DNA from: Actinospineispora spinosispora DSM 44797
GTDB taxonomy: Bacteria > Actinomycetota > Actinomycetes > Mycobacteriales > Pseudonocardiaceae
Direction of reading: 5' to 3'
DNA: 64,000 nucleotides
Assembly: GCF_000429025.1 (NCBI RefSeq)
Contig: NZ_KE386833.1
Location: forward strand, 66,417 to 130,416
The notes under the pieces are model-generated. The model saw nothing but the letters and a program-made list of their open reading frames with translations, was not told the DNA's origin and ran no database searches. Within the stretch, counting starts at the first letter, position 1, and each line of letters opens with the position of its first letter. A program made the translations under genes and the position numbers. Positions 8,910 to 17,909 of this stretch are shown one piece after another.

Positions 8910-10676
8910 ATGACGGCAGACAGGGAAGTCCCGGTGCTGATCGTGGGGGCGGGTCCGGCGGGACTGACGCTGTCGAACCTGTTGTCGCGCTACGGCGTCC
9001 GCCACGTGCTGGTGGAGAAGCATCCGGGTACGGCGCACACACCGCGTGCGCACATCGTCAACCAGCGGACCGTGGAGATCTTCCGGCACCTGGGCCTGGA
9101 AGACCGGCTGCACGCGGTGGCGACCCCGAGCGAGCTGATGGCCAACAACGTCTGGCACACCAGCCTGGCGGGCACGGAGCTGGCGCGCTTGTGGGCCTGG
9201 GGCACCGGGCCGGACCGCGCCGCGGACTACCGCGCGGCCAGCCCCAGCCCGATGGTCAACTGCCCGCAGACGTTGCTGGAGCCGGTCCTGCTGGATGCCG
9301 CGCGCGAACACCCGGACGCCGAGCTGCTGTTCGAGCACGAGTTCCTGTCGTTCACCCAGGACGGTTCACCCGAGGACGGCGCGGTGCGTGCGCGGGTGCG
9401 GGATCGACGCTCGGGCGAGGAGTTCGAGGTGCGGTGTGCTCACCTCGTCGGTGCCGACGGGGCGCGCAGCAGGGTGGTCGAACAGGCCGGGCTCACCCTC
9501 GAGGGCCAGGCGGGCCTGGGTGCGGCGATGAACGTGTGGTTCGAGGCGGATCTGTCGAGCTATCTGGCACACCGCCCCGGCGTGCTCTACTGGCACGCCG
9601 CGCCGGGTACCCCGTACCTCACCGGCGCCGGCACGCTGATCTGTCACAAGCCGTGGACCGAGTTCGTCATGGTGATCGCCTACGACCCGGCGACGCAGAC
9701 CGCGCCGGGCACCGAGGAGGTCGCGGTCCGTCACATCCGGCAGGTCGTCGGCGACCCGACGCTGCAGCCGGTGATCAAGGGTTTCGCCGAGTGGACGATC
9801 AACCACCTGGTGGCGTCGAGCTACCAGTCCGGTCGCGTGTTCGCCATGGGCGACGCGGTGCACCGGCACCCGCCGACCAACGGCGTCGGGCTCAACACCT
9901 CGATGGCCGACGCGTTCAACCTCGGCTGGAAGCTGGCGATGGTGCACCACGGTCGCGCCGACGCCTCGCTGCTCGACAGCTACACGGCCGAACGTCAGCC
10001 GGTCGGGCGACAGGTGGTCGACCGGGCGATCCAGAGCCTGGTGGAGATGGAGCAGGTGCACCGGGCGTTCGGGTTCCGTCCCGGCCAGTCCGAGGCGCAG
10101 GGCTGGGCCGCCCTCGACGGGCTGTACCAGCCGGGACCGGACGGCGACGCCCGGCGCGCGGACCTGTGCGCGGCCGTCGAACTGATGAACTACCAGTTCA
10201 ATGCGCACGGCGTCGACCTCGGCTACCGCTACCGAACCGGCGCGGTGGTCCCCGACGGCGCACCCGAACCGACGCCCACCCGCGACCCGCAGCTCTACCA
10301 CCACCCCACCACCTGGCCCGGCGCCTCGCTCCCGCACGCGTGGCTCGACCGCGACGGAACCCGGCTCTCGACCCTCGACTTGGTCTCCGGTACCCGGTTC
10401 AGCCTGCTCACCGGCGTCGGCGGGGAAGGCTGGGCGGAGGCTGCCGCCGCCGCGGGCAAGGACACCGGAACCGACATCGACGTGCACGTCGTCGGCACCC
10501 GCGACGGACTGTTCGACTGCTACGGGGAGTGGGGCCGGCTGCGCGGCACCGAGACCGACGGCGCGGTACTGGTCCGGCCCGACCGGCACGTGGCGTGGCG
10601 CAGCGGCTCCTACTCCGAGGCGGCCGCGGGTGATCTGACCCTGGTGCTTCGTCGGCTGCTCAGGGCGGCGACGTGA
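8910..10676 (+). CDS. FAD-dependent aromatic monooxygenase (TfdB/PheA-like)
   Basis: A 588-residue group A flavoprotein hydroxylase. The Rossmann motif GAGPAG is at 13-18, the NADPH/FAD motif appears as VGADGARSRVV, and the second FAD motif as GDAVHRHPPTNGVGLNTSMADAFNLGWKL. A C-terminal thioredoxin-like region follows, as in 2,4-dichlorophenol 6-monooxygenase and phenol hydroxylases. It should ortho-hydroxylate a phenol to a catechol for the divergent extradiol dioxygenase. The ATG at 8910 follows GGAGAGG with about ten bases; an in-frame GTG at 8901 is too close to the ribosome site. A GntR regulator follows on the same strand. Confidence 0.88.
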   Translation: MTADREVPVLIVGAGPAGLTLSNLLSRYGVRHVLVEKHPGTAHTPRAHIVNQRTVEIFRHLGLEDRLHAVATPSELMANNVWHTSLAGTELARLWAWGTGPDRAADYRAASPSPMVNCPQTLLEPVLLDAAREHPDAELLFEHEFLSFTQDGSPEDGAVRARVRDRRSGEEFEVRCAHLVGADGARSRVVEQAGLTLEGQAGLGAAMNVWFEADLSSYLAHRPGVLYWHAAPGTPYLTGAGTLICHKPWTEFVMVIAYDPATQTAPGTEEVAVRHIRQVVGDPTLQPVIKGFAEWTINHLVASSYQSGRVFAMGDAVHRHPPTNGVGLNTSMADAFNLGWKLAMVHHGRADASLLDSYTAERQPVGRQVVDRAIQSLVEMEQVHRAFGFRPGQSEAQGWAALDGLYQPGPDGDARRADLCAAVELMNYQFNAHGVDLGYRYRTGAVVPDGAPEPTPTRDPQLYHHPTTWPGASLPHAWLDRDGTRLSTLDLVSGTRFSLLTGVGGEGWAEAAAAAGKDTGTDIDVHVVGTRDGLFDCYGEWGRLRGTETDGAVLVRPDRHVAWRSGSYSEAAAGDLTLVLRRLLRAAT

Positions 10677-10742
10677 ACAGCCCGACACGGCAAATCGCAC
10701 GCAATATCGACATAGTGCAAAAATCGCGGATACAGTTTCGTG

Positions 10743-11468
10743 ATGTCTGTTGATCGTGTGGCCGACCGTGGGGCGGGCACACGCACCGAAGAGGTCTTCG
10801 ACGAGCTGCGCGCCGAGCTGCTCAATCTGAACGGGTCCTACCAGCCGGGCCAACGGCTGAAGCTGCTGGACCTGACCTCCCGCTTCGGTGCGAGCCTTTC
10901 GGTGATCCGCGAGGCGCTGACCCGGCTGGCCGAACAGGGGCTCGTGGTGGCGAGCCCGCAGCGCGGGTTCCGGGTGCGGGAGCTCTCGGTCACCGATCTG
11001 GCCGACCTGACGCGGGTCCGGGTGCAGATCGAGTCGCTGGCCTTCCGCCAGGCCGTCGAGGAAGGCGACGTCGCGTGGGAGACCTCGGTCGTCGCGACCC
11101 AGCACACCCTGGAGCGGACCCCGGCGGTCGGCGCCGACGGCCAGTTCAACGAGGGCTGGGCGATCGCCCACCGCGCCTTCCACCGGGCGCTGCTCGCCGG
11201 GTGCGGCAGTCCTCGCCTCGAGGTCATCGCGACCTCGCTACGAGATGCCGCGGAACTCTATCGCCGCTGGTACTGGGCACTCACCGACGATCACGCCCGG
11301 GACATCCCCGGGGAGCACCGACGGCTGCGTGACCTGGCGGTCGCCCGGGACGCGGATGCCGGCGTCGCGCTCCTGGTCGAGCACATCGAGCGTGCACCGC
11401 GCGAGCTCATCGCCTACGCGCGGCAACACGACCTGGGCGCGGGTCCGACCGAGACGGCCACCGCCTGA
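10743..11468 (+). CDS. GntR family (FCD/FadR-type) regulator
   Basis: A 241-residue regulator with an N-terminal winged helix (about residues 15-80, including SRFGASLSVIREALTRLAEQGLV and the wing ASPQRGFRVREL) and a C-terminal all-helical FCD domain with metal-binding histidines (FHRALLAGCGSPRL, EHRRLRDLAV). It follows the FAD monooxygenase and probably controls the divergent hydroxylase/meta-cleavage operons in response to a pathway intermediate. An AATATCG half-site at 10703 in its own promoter hints at autoregulation. GTG at 10740 is an alternative start. Confidence 0.87.
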   Translation: MSVDRVADRGAGTRTEEVFDELRAELLNLNGSYQPGQRLKLLDLTSRFGASLSVIREALTRLAEQGLVVASPQRGFRVRELSVTDLADLTRVRVQIESLAFRQAVEEGDVAWETSVVATQHTLERTPAVGADGQFNEGWAIAHRAFHRALLAGCGSPRLEVIATSLRDAAELYRRWYWALTDDHARDIPGEHRRLRDLAVARDADAGVALLVEHIERAPRELIAYARQHDLGAGPTETATA

Positions 11469-11542
11469 CCGACGGTCGCCGTACGGCTCACCTCGCGCGC
11501 ACGACGGGGGAGCTGTCGACGGTGTTGTACTTCCCGTACCGG

Positions 11543-11761
11543 TCAGGACTGTTGTACGGCCCGGAGTGTCTCGACCGCGTGGGTCGGAATCCGGATGGAG
11601 CGCCCCACTCGCACCGAGGGCAACTCGCCGGCATGCGCGAGCCGGTAGATCGTCATCTTCGAGACGCGCACCATCGCGGCGACCTCCGCCACGGTGAGAA
11701 GCGTCCTGTCTGTCTCGGGCTCGGGGCTCCGCGCCGCGCTCTGTCGGGTCTCGTTGTCCAT
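11543..11761 (-). CDS. Small helix-turn-helix protein (excisionase/BldC-like)
   Basis: A 72-residue protein whose second half is a MerR-like/excisionase DNA-binding domain: LLTVAEVAAMVRVSKMTIYRLAHAGELPSVRVG, ending with RIPTHAV. In actinomycetes such proteins include BldC and many orphan regulators. The ATG at 11761 has AGGACA upstream; an in-frame ATG at 11800 lies inside a perfect palindrome (TACTCATGAGTA) and would add 13 residues. It diverges from the P450 gene and may regulate it. There is no phage or integrase nearby to support an excisionase role. Confidence 0.7.
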   Translation of the reverse strand: MDNETRQSAARSPEPETDRTLLTVAEVAAMVRVSKMTIYRLAHAGELPSVRVGRSIRIPTHAVETLRAVQQS

Positions 11762-11793
11762 GAGTGTCCTGTCGCCACCGCTGGGGCAAATGT

Positions 11794-11878
11794 TACTCAT
11801 GAGTAGAAGTGACGCATGTTGCCTTACTTGTGCAATCAGGTGGCGCCCGACGTAGATAGTCTACTTGACGATATTTTA
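11794..11878. promoter_or_regulatory. P450 / HTH divergent promoter with palindromes
   Basis: This AT-richer stretch holds a perfect 12-bp palindrome TACTCATGAGTA (11794-11805), an inverted repeat GTAGATAGTCTAC (11852-11864) and the decamer CGATATTTTA (11869-11878), which matches the operator candidate at 8871-8880. These are plausible sites for the small HTH protein and the GntR regulator respectively. Confidence 0.45.
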
Positions 11879-11920
11879 GTGTTAGAAGACAATGACGAGG
11901 AGCCCACCAGGAGGAGTGCC

Positions 11921-13228
11921 ATGTCAACGGCGACGACGACGTCGGCTGAGGCCACGATGCCCGACGAGATCGCTCGCGCGGTCGTACTGCCGGAGTCCTA
12001 CGTGGACGAGAAGACGACCAGCTACCCGGCATTCCGGTGGCTGCGGGAGAACAACCCGCTGGGGGTGGCCCGGGTCGAGGGATTCGACCCGCTGTGGATC
12101 GTCACGAAGTTCGCCGACATCCAGAAGGTCGAGGTCGACAACAAGACCTTCGGCGTCGGTGAGCACAATCCGATCCTGGCCACCCAGGCGGGCGACGAGT
12201 TCTTCCGCTCGATGTCCCCCGAGGGCAAGGTCCGCAACATGGACGTCGTCGTCTACATGGACCCGCCCGAGCACGACAAGATCCGCAAGATCTTCAACCC
12301 GTGGTTCCGTCCGGGCAACGTGCGCCGCTTCGAGGACCAGCTCCGTGAGCTGGCCAAGAAAGAGGTCGCCCGGATGATGGACTACGACGGCGAGGTCGAC
12401 TTCATGGCCGACATCGCGGGATGGTTCACCCTGCGCGCGATCGTCACGTTGTTCGGGGCGCCGATGGAGGACGAGCAGATCTTCATGGACCTGTCGAAGG
12501 CGTTCTTCGGCGGTAGCGACCCGGAGGAGAAGCGCGACGACGTCGGGGACGACCCCGCCGCGGCCGCCCAGCAGTGGGCCAACACCGTCCGCGACTTCAA
12601 CACCTACTTCACCCAGAAGACCCAGGAGTACCGGGGCCGCTCCGGCGAGGACCTGCTCTCGATCATCGCCAACTCGGAGGTCGACGGCGAGCCGATCAAC
12701 GACGGCTACGCGAACGGCCAGTACATCGCGATGGTCACCGCGGGCCATGACACCACCAGCGCGACCGCGTCGGGCACCATGCTGAAGATGATCGAGCAGC
12801 CGGAGCTGCTCTCCCGCGTCGCCTCGGACATCTCGCTGGCACCGAAGCTGGTCGAGGAGGGCGTGCGCTGGGTGTCGCCGGTGAAGCACTTCATGCGCAC
12901 CGCGCTGTGCGACACCGAGCTGCGTGGCCGCCGCATCAAGGAGGGCGAGCGGCTGATGATGTGCTTCCCGTCCGGCAACCGGGACGAGGAGTCCATCCGG
13001 GATCCCGAGGTCTTCGACCTCGATCGCAAACCCAACCGTCACCTGGGGTTCGGCCACGGCGCGCACATGTGCATCGGTCAGCGAATCGCCCGCTCCGAAC
13101 TGCAGATCTTCTGGGAGGAGCTGCTGCCCAAGCTCAAGTCGGTCGAGCTGGCGGGGGAGCCGAAGTACCTGCAGACCAACTTCGTCGGTGGTCTGAAGAG
13201 CCTGCCGATCCGGTTCAAGAAGGCCTGA
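11921..13228 (+). CDS. Cytochrome P450
   Basis: A 435-residue soluble bacterial P450. The oxygen-binding I-helix motif AGHDTTS is at about 274-280, the K-helix E-x-x-R appears as EEGVR near 311, and the heme loop FGHGAHMCIG places the axial thiolate at Cys384. The ATG at 11921 follows AGGAGGAG. No ferredoxin or ferredoxin reductase gene is adjacent, so redox partners must come from elsewhere. It lies between aromatic-degradation genes and a lactonase; the substrate is unknown, and a role in oxidising a phenol-derived compound is inference only. Confidence 0.92.
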   Translation: MSTATTTSAEATMPDEIARAVVLPESYVDEKTTSYPAFRWLRENNPLGVARVEGFDPLWIVTKFADIQKVEVDNKTFGVGEHNPILATQAGDEFFRSMSPEGKVRNMDVVVYMDPPEHDKIRKIFNPWFRPGNVRRFEDQLRELAKKEVARMMDYDGEVDFMADIAGWFTLRAIVTLFGAPMEDEQIFMDLSKAFFGGSDPEEKRDDVGDDPAAAAQQWANTVRDFNTYFTQKTQEYRGRSGEDLLSIIANSEVDGEPINDGYANGQYIAMVTAGHDTTSATASGTMLKMIEQPELLSRVASDISLAPKLVEEGVRWVSPVKHFMRTALCDTELRGRRIKEGERLMMCFPSGNRDEESIRDPEVFDLDRKPNRHLGFGHGAHMCIGQRIARSELQIFWEELLPKLKSVELAGEPKYLQTNFVGGLKSLPIRFKKA

Positions 13229-13253
13229 CGCCCTCCGCCGGATGCGGGTCGGA

Positions 13254-14342
13254 TCAGGGCCCGGTCCGGGGCGGCAGGTCGAACAGCAGACTCGCGGGTG
13301 TGGCCGCCGTGACGGTATCGACGCGGCTCAGCGTCGATGCGGTCTCGTCGAGCCGGAACGACACGAGCAGGTCGCTGTCCTGGTCGGCGACCACGGCGAA
13401 CCGTCCGTCCGGGGTGAGCGTGAAGTCCCTCGGTTCGCGGCCCAGCGTGGGCTCGGCGCGGACCAGGGTCAGCTCGCCGGCCGTGCCGTCGACGCGCAGC
13501 ACCGCGAGGCTGTCGTGGCCCCGGTTGGCCACCAGGACGTGTCCGCCGGACGGTGTCACCCGGATCGCGGACGCCTGGTTGTGGCCGGTGAACCCGTTCG
13601 GCAGGGTGGCGGTGACCGCGACCGGCAGGAATGTCTCACCGCCGCGACGCGCGGTGAGCACTGTGCTGTCCAGCTCGTTCACCACGAACAGGTGCTCTCC
13701 GTCGGGATGGAACGCGAGGTGGCGCGGCCCGGCGCCGGGAGCGACCGGAATGGTGGCCTCCGGCCGCGCGGTGAGCCGTCCTCCGGGCCCGAGCCGGTAG
13801 CTGAGCACCTCGTCGGTGCCCAGGTCGGGCACGAGCAGGTCACCGGTGACCGGGTCGAAGCCGATCATGTGAGGATGCGGGCCGGTCTGCCGGTCCGGAT
13901 GGATGCTCGAGCCGCGATGGTGGACGGTGTCGGACGACTCGCCCAGGCTGCCGTCGGGCGCGACCGGGAACACGGTGATCGAGCCCCCGCCGTAGTTGGC
14001 AACCACGACGAACCGCCCGCTAGGGTCGAGCGCGAGGTGGCAGGCGGCGTCGCCGCCGGAGGGGCGGGAGTTCAGCTCGTCGAGCGCGCCGGTCGCCGGG
14101 TCGTGACGATAGGCGGTGACCCCACCGCCCGTGGCGCCCTCGAACCGCTCGGTCTCGTGCACCACGTACAGACGCCTGCCGGTGTGGTCGAAGGCGGCGT
14201 AGCTCGGGTTGCGGGCGGTGGCCAGCGGGGTGACTGCCCCGAACCGTCCGGTCGCGGTGTCGTACTCGGCGCCGAGCAGGCCGTCCGCCGTTCCGTCCAC
14301 GTGCGGCAGCTTCTCGGTGTAGGTGTCGATTACCAGGTGCAA
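13254..14342 (-). CDS. Lactonase family protein (YbhE-type beta-propeller)
   Basis: A 362-residue seven-bladed beta-propeller of the 6-phosphogluconolactonase/muconolactonizing family. Repeated blades are seen as NPSYAAFDHTGRRLYVV, ACHLALDPSGRFVVVANYGGG, GPRHLAFHPDGEHLFVVNE and PRDFTLTPDGRFAVVADQ. No signal peptide is present, so it is cytoplasmic. The start is TTG at 14342 with GGAGG five bases upstream. It follows an MFS transporter on the same strand with a 28-nt gap. A carboxy-cis,cis-muconate or lactone substrate would fit the catabolic setting, but this is inference. Confidence 0.8.
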   Translation of the reverse strand: MHLVIDTYTEKLPHVDGTADGLLGAEYDTATGRFGAVTPLATARNPSYAAFDHTGRRLYVVHETERFEGATGGGVTAYRHDPATGALDELNSRPSGGDAACHLALDPSGRFVVVANYGGGSITVFPVAPDGSLGESSDTVHHRGSSIHPDRQTGPHPHMIGFDPVTGDLLVPDLGTDEVLSYRLGPGGRLTARPEATIPVAPGAGPRHLAFHPDGEHLFVVNELDSTVLTARRGGETFLPVAVTATLPNGFTGHNQASAIRVTPSGGHVLVANRGHDSLAVLRVDGTAGELTLVRAEPTLGREPRDFTLTPDGRFAVVADQDSDLLVSFRLDETASTLSRVDTVTAATPASLLFDLPPRTGP

Positions 14343-14370
14343 CGAGGCCTCCAGCCTGGGATGCGGGGGG

Positions 14371-15678
14371 CTAGGCCCGACCGCGGGTGATCGTCTCGGT
14401 CATCCGGGCGAGCGGGAGGAAGCCGATCAGACAGATGGCGGCGAGCACTATGTAGTGCACCGGGAAGCCGTAGTGCTCGATGATCCAGCCGGCGACGACC
14501 GAGGCGAACAGCCCGGACACCCCTACCGCGATGCCGATCATGAGGCCCATCGCTGTCCCCGCCGCCTTCGGCACCGAGTCGATCAGCAGCGCGTACACCA
14601 CGGGGAAGGGCGCGTTGCGGAACAGTCCCCAGGCGAGCAGCACGATCCAGGCGCTCGTCGTGCCGTGGATGGCGATCATCGCGAGGAGCGTGACCGCCCA
14701 GCCGGTGATCAGGAACGCGATCGCGAACTTGCGTCCGATGTGGTCGGACAGCGAGCCCCACAGGATCTGCCCGATCCAGCCGGTCAGCCCGGATGCGCCC
14801 GCGATCAGCGCCGCCTGGCTGCCGCTCATCCCGAGCTGGCCGAACTGCGTGGTCAGGAAGGTGACCGCGCCCGCCTCGCCCCACAGGAACAGGAAGATGA
14901 GCAGGATGGACCAGCGCACGTTGGAGCTGCGCAGCGCTTCGCGTACCGGCGCCAGTACCGGTCCGGTGAGCCGGGTGGACAGTTCGGGCTGAGGGCGGGT
15001 CAGGCCGTTGCGGTCGATCCAGTCGTAGACGCGTTGCTGCTTGGCCCGGGTGCCGATCACCGCCTGCAGGATCATGATCGGGATGCCGAGCAGTGGGATG
15101 AGCAGGAAGGCCTCTCGCCAGCTCGCGGTGCTGAGCACCACGGCGATCAACGCACCGGTGGCGAACTGACCCAGTGGGAAACCGATGTGATGCACTCCGA
15201 CCGCGAAGCCGCGGAACTGCTTGGGCCACCATTCGCTGACGATCGCCACGTTGACCGGCTCGGAGCCACCCCGGCTGATGCCCATGGGGATGCGCAGCAG
15301 GATGAACGCCAGGAAGCTGCCCGCGAAGCCGAACGTGAGCACGCCGCCGAGGATGGCCAGGAGCATGGCGATGTTCCAGACCAGCGTGCGCCGGTAGCCG
15401 GTTCCGATCCGGTCGGACAGCCAGCCGAAGATCAGCCCACCGGCGAGCAGGCCGGCGTTGAACACCGAGTTGACCGCGCCGGCCTGCGACGTACTGAGCC
15501 CGAACTCCTGGGAGATTTGCGGCAGCACGGTCGGCAGGATGCCGCCGTCGATCGCCGTCATCAGGATCGCGCCGCTGGTCACCGCCAGGGTCAGCCAGGA
15601 GATCGGATGCGCGCGTGGCATCCAGTGCACGGGCGGAGCGGTGGGCTGTGCCTCGGTGTGGCGAGTCGCGTCAGACAT
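14371..15678 (-). CDS. MFS transporter (aromatic acid/metabolite:H+ type)
   Basis: A 435-residue major facilitator with about 12 membrane helices. Helix 1 carries TAIDGGILPTVLPQI, motif A is FGWLSDRIGTGYRRT, and the SEWWPKQFRG loop is typical of the anion:cation symporter/AAHS group. It is upstream of and co-transcribed with the lactonase, so it probably imports the compound that yields the lactone. The substrate cannot be assigned. The 260-bp region upstream (15679-15938) has no gene and is AT-richer than its surroundings. Confidence 0.87.
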   Translation of the reverse strand: MSDATRHTEAQPTAPPVHWMPRAHPISWLTLAVTSGAILMTAIDGGILPTVLPQISQEFGLSTSQAGAVNSVFNAGLLAGGLIFGWLSDRIGTGYRRTLVWNIAMLLAILGGVLTFGFAGSFLAFILLRIPMGISRGGSEPVNVAIVSEWWPKQFRGFAVGVHHIGFPLGQFATGALIAVVLSTASWREAFLLIPLLGIPIMILQAVIGTRAKQQRVYDWIDRNGLTRPQPELSTRLTGPVLAPVREALRSSNVRWSILLIFLFLWGEAGAVTFLTTQFGQLGMSGSQAALIAGASGLTGWIGQILWGSLSDHIGRKFAIAFLITGWAVTLLAMIAIHGTTSAWIVLLAWGLFRNAPFPVVYALLIDSVPKAAGTAMGLMIGIAVGVSGLFASVVAGWIIEHYGFPVHYIVLAAICLIGFLPLARMTETITRGRA

Positions 15679-15938
15679 TCGGTGCTCTCACTCCGTTGAT
15701 CTCAGCGCTGAGCGGCGTGGGGTGGGCGCTGGTTGTCTTTCTGATCGCCCGGTGAAAGACGATACATCAGATCAATGGCTCAAGATATTGCCGAATGCGC
15801 TGTACCGCAGAGGGCGAATTTCTCCGATCGATGAGTAAAGAACCTGTTCAAGCGCTGCACACCGTGATGTTTGTGCTGCTACGCGGGCGACGCCACGTCA
15901 GATACACATCTGATGGGTATGCGGATTGAGGGTGCAGA

Positions 15939-16538
15939 TCATGCGGTGGTGGCGACTGTTCGCCGAGACCACCACAGGCGAAGCAGCGCGACGGTGAAGA
16001 ACACCGCGCCCAGCACTGCGTAACCGGGGATGCTGGACAGGCTCGGCTGGCTGGCAGCGGCCTTGGCGATGAAGGTGAATCCCACGATGCAGGACAGACC
16101 GCCGCTGATGATCAGTGGCCACTGACCCTGGTGGGAGCGGCGCCGGGCGAGCGCGACGACGAGTTGTCCCAGTCCGGCGACCGTCGCCCAGATGCCCCAT
16201 ACCCGGAGGATCGCCGGCAGGCTGCTCGCGGCCGCAAGGCCCAGTGCGATCGCGGCGGTCACGCTGACCGCGACGTTGAAGGCCAGGCCGGAGCGGGCTG
16301 CTCTGGTGAGGGCCTCGCGACGGCTGGTCAGTACGGCGTCGGTGATCACGGCGGCGGCGTCGACGGCGGGATACAGAACGACGAGTACCGCGATCGTGGT
16401 CGAGAGGCCAGGCCCGGCGGCGGCCAGCGAGGCGGCCCATGCCAGCGCGAACAGGATTCTTGCCAGGTAGAGGGTGGCGGGCGCGGCGAAGTCCCCTCGC
16501 GTGGGTGACTGCGGGCTGGCGGTGTCGTTGGCGACCAT
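15939..16538 (-). CDS. Membrane protein, DUF308-like
   Basis: A 199-residue protein with about six hydrophobic segments arranged as hairpins, resembling DUF308/HdeD-type small membrane proteins. Examples are YLARILFALAWAASLAAAG and STTIAVLVVLYPAVDAAAVI. The ATG at 16538 follows GGAGCACCC. It is divergent from a TetR regulator, and each gene has an AGAAAGACTGTTCT-type box in front of it, so it is probably the TetR target. Function unknown. Confidence 0.7.
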   Translation of the reverse strand: MVANDTASPQSPTRGDFAAPATLYLARILFALAWAASLAAAGPGLSTTIAVLVVLYPAVDAAAVITDAVLTSRREALTRAARSGLAFNVAVSVTAAIALGLAAASSLPAILRVWGIWATVAGLGQLVVALARRRSHQGQWPLIISGGLSCIVGFTFIAKAAASQPSLSSIPGYAVLGAVFFTVALLRLWWSRRTVATTA

Positions 16539-16567
16539 TCCGGGTGCTCCTTGATCGTTCCGTGGGT

Positions 16568-16636
16568 AGAAAGACTGTTCTCTCTCTTTGAGGTTGCACG
16601 GACGAGCTCGCCTTGTCAAGAAAGACTGTTCTTTCT
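16568..16636. promoter_or_regulatory. Two palindromic boxes between membrane protein and TetR genes
   Basis: AGAAAGACTGTTCTTTCT at 16619-16636 has perfect AGAAAG/CTTTCT arms; a near copy, AGAAAGACTGTTCTCTCT, lies at 16568-16585, 51 bp away centre to centre. The pair fills the divergent promoter (16539-16650). The tetR product is the obvious candidate to bind both and repress both genes. Confidence 0.65.
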
Positions 16637-16650
16637 GTTATGGTGTGCCG

Positions 16651-17292
16651 ATGACGACCCCGCAGGGTTCCGCCGGACGGTCCGAGGCCCGGGAACGTCT
16701 GCTGGCCACGGCCAGCCGGTTGTTCTACCGCGAGGGCATCCGCTCGGTCGGCGTCGAGCGCATCCTGGCCGAGGCCCCCGCCACCCGGGCGACGTTCTAC
16801 CGCCACTATCCGTCCAGGGACGACCTGGTTCTCGCCTACCTGGGCAGTGTCGACACCCAGCTGCGCGCGCAGGTGCGGGCCGCGATCGACGCCGTTGCGT
16901 CCGCCGCCGACGCCGTGCGGGCCGTCGGAGCGACCGTCGCCGACGCGCTCGGCACGCCCGGATTCCTCGGGTGTGCACTCCTGCGAGCCGCGGCGGAGTT
17001 CCCGCATTCCGACGATCCGGTGCATCGTGTCGTCGCGGAGCATCGAGCCTGGTTCGCGACCACCATGACCGGCCTGTTCGCGCAGGTCTACGGGTCGGAG
17101 CCCGGGCGACCTCGGGTCGACCACGCCGCGCAACACTTCGTCATGCTGCGTGACGGCGCCATGTCCGCCGCCCACATCGACCACGCCGAGGACATCGCCA
17201 TGGTCTTCCAGCGGGGGGTGGAGGGATTGCTGGCGGTGCTGCACACGGGCCCTGACCATGGCGCGGGTCCGCAGCCTCGCTGGCCGTCATGA
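16651..17292 (+). CDS. TetR/AcrR family regulator
   Basis: A 213-residue regulator. The helix-turn-helix is at about 33-55 (GVERILAEAPATRATFYRHYPSRDDLV) and the C-terminal helical domain contains GFLGCALLRAAAEFP, as in many TetR proteins next to small membrane proteins. The ATG at 16651 is the first in-frame ATG with the conserved domain directly after it. Divergent from the DUF308-like gene with two shared operator-like boxes; autoregulation is likely. Confidence 0.87.
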   Translation: MTTPQGSAGRSEARERLLATASRLFYREGIRSVGVERILAEAPATRATFYRHYPSRDDLVLAYLGSVDTQLRAQVRAAIDAVASAADAVRAVGATVADALGTPGFLGCALLRAAAEFPHSDDPVHRVVAEHRAWFATTMTGLFAQVYGSEPGRPRVDHAAQHFVMLRDGAMSAAHIDHAEDIAMVFQRGVEGLLAVLHTGPDHGAGPQPRWPS

Positions 17293-17391
17293 CCTGAGTC
17301 CGACCGCGTCCCGCTCAGCTGGACGAACGCGCTGGGAACGACCCGCCCAAGTGGTTGAATGCTGAACGACCAGGATCGGAAGGGGCGGGGA

Positions 17392-17883
17392 ATGACATCG
17401 ATATCGCTTCCGGAGGCATTCCGAGGGGTGATGGCGAACGTGGCCCAGCCGGTCACGGTGATCACCGTGAGGGAACGGGGCACACCGTACGGGACCACCG
17501 TGGGGGCGTTCACCTCCCTGTCGATGGAGCCCCCGATGGTGCTGGTCTGCCTGGATCGCCGGTCGGACCTGCTCGCCGTACTGCGCCGCGCGGGACGTTT
17601 CGGGGTCAACGTCCTTGGCTCATCGCACTCCGAGCTCGCGCTCCGCTTCGCCAAGAAGGGGACCGACAAGTTCCTCGGGGTCGCCTGGGACGACCAGGAC
17701 GGCCTTCCTCGCCTCGGCGGTGCTCCGGGCTGGCTGGCCTGCGACGTCGCCGACCTGGTGGACGGCGGGGACCACGTGATCGTGCTGGGGACAGTGCTCG
17801 CGGCCCAGGCCGCCCATGTCGAGCCGCTGACCTATCACCGGCGGTCGTTCGGGACGCACGCGCCGCTGCGCGAGTCGGCCTGA
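17392..17883 (+). CDS. Flavin reductase family protein
   Basis: A 163-residue FMN-binding split-barrel protein of the flavin reductase/HpaC class, with the family signature VTVITVRERGTPYGTTVGAFTSLSMEPPMVLVCLDRRS near the N-terminus and GRFGVNVLGSSHSELALRFA. It should supply reduced flavin to a two-component monooxygenase. The best partner in the window is the acyl-CoA-dehydrogenase-fold monooxygenase at 23658-24869. The ATG at 17392 has GGAAGGGGCGGGG before it; an in-frame ATG at 17359 lacks such a site. Confidence 0.85.
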   Translation: MTSISLPEAFRGVMANVAQPVTVITVRERGTPYGTTVGAFTSLSMEPPMVLVCLDRRSDLLAVLRRAGRFGVNVLGSSHSELALRFAKKGTDKFLGVAWDDQDGLPRLGGAPGWLACDVADLVDGGDHVIVLGTVLAAQAAHVEPLTYHRRSFGTHAPLRESA

Positions 17884-17909
17884 GCCGAGGCCGGATCGCG
17901 TGTGTCACG

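Noticed and set aside
11543..11761. Phage excisionase
   Set aside because: The domain is shared with BldC-like regulators, and no integrase, attachment site or phage gene is nearby.
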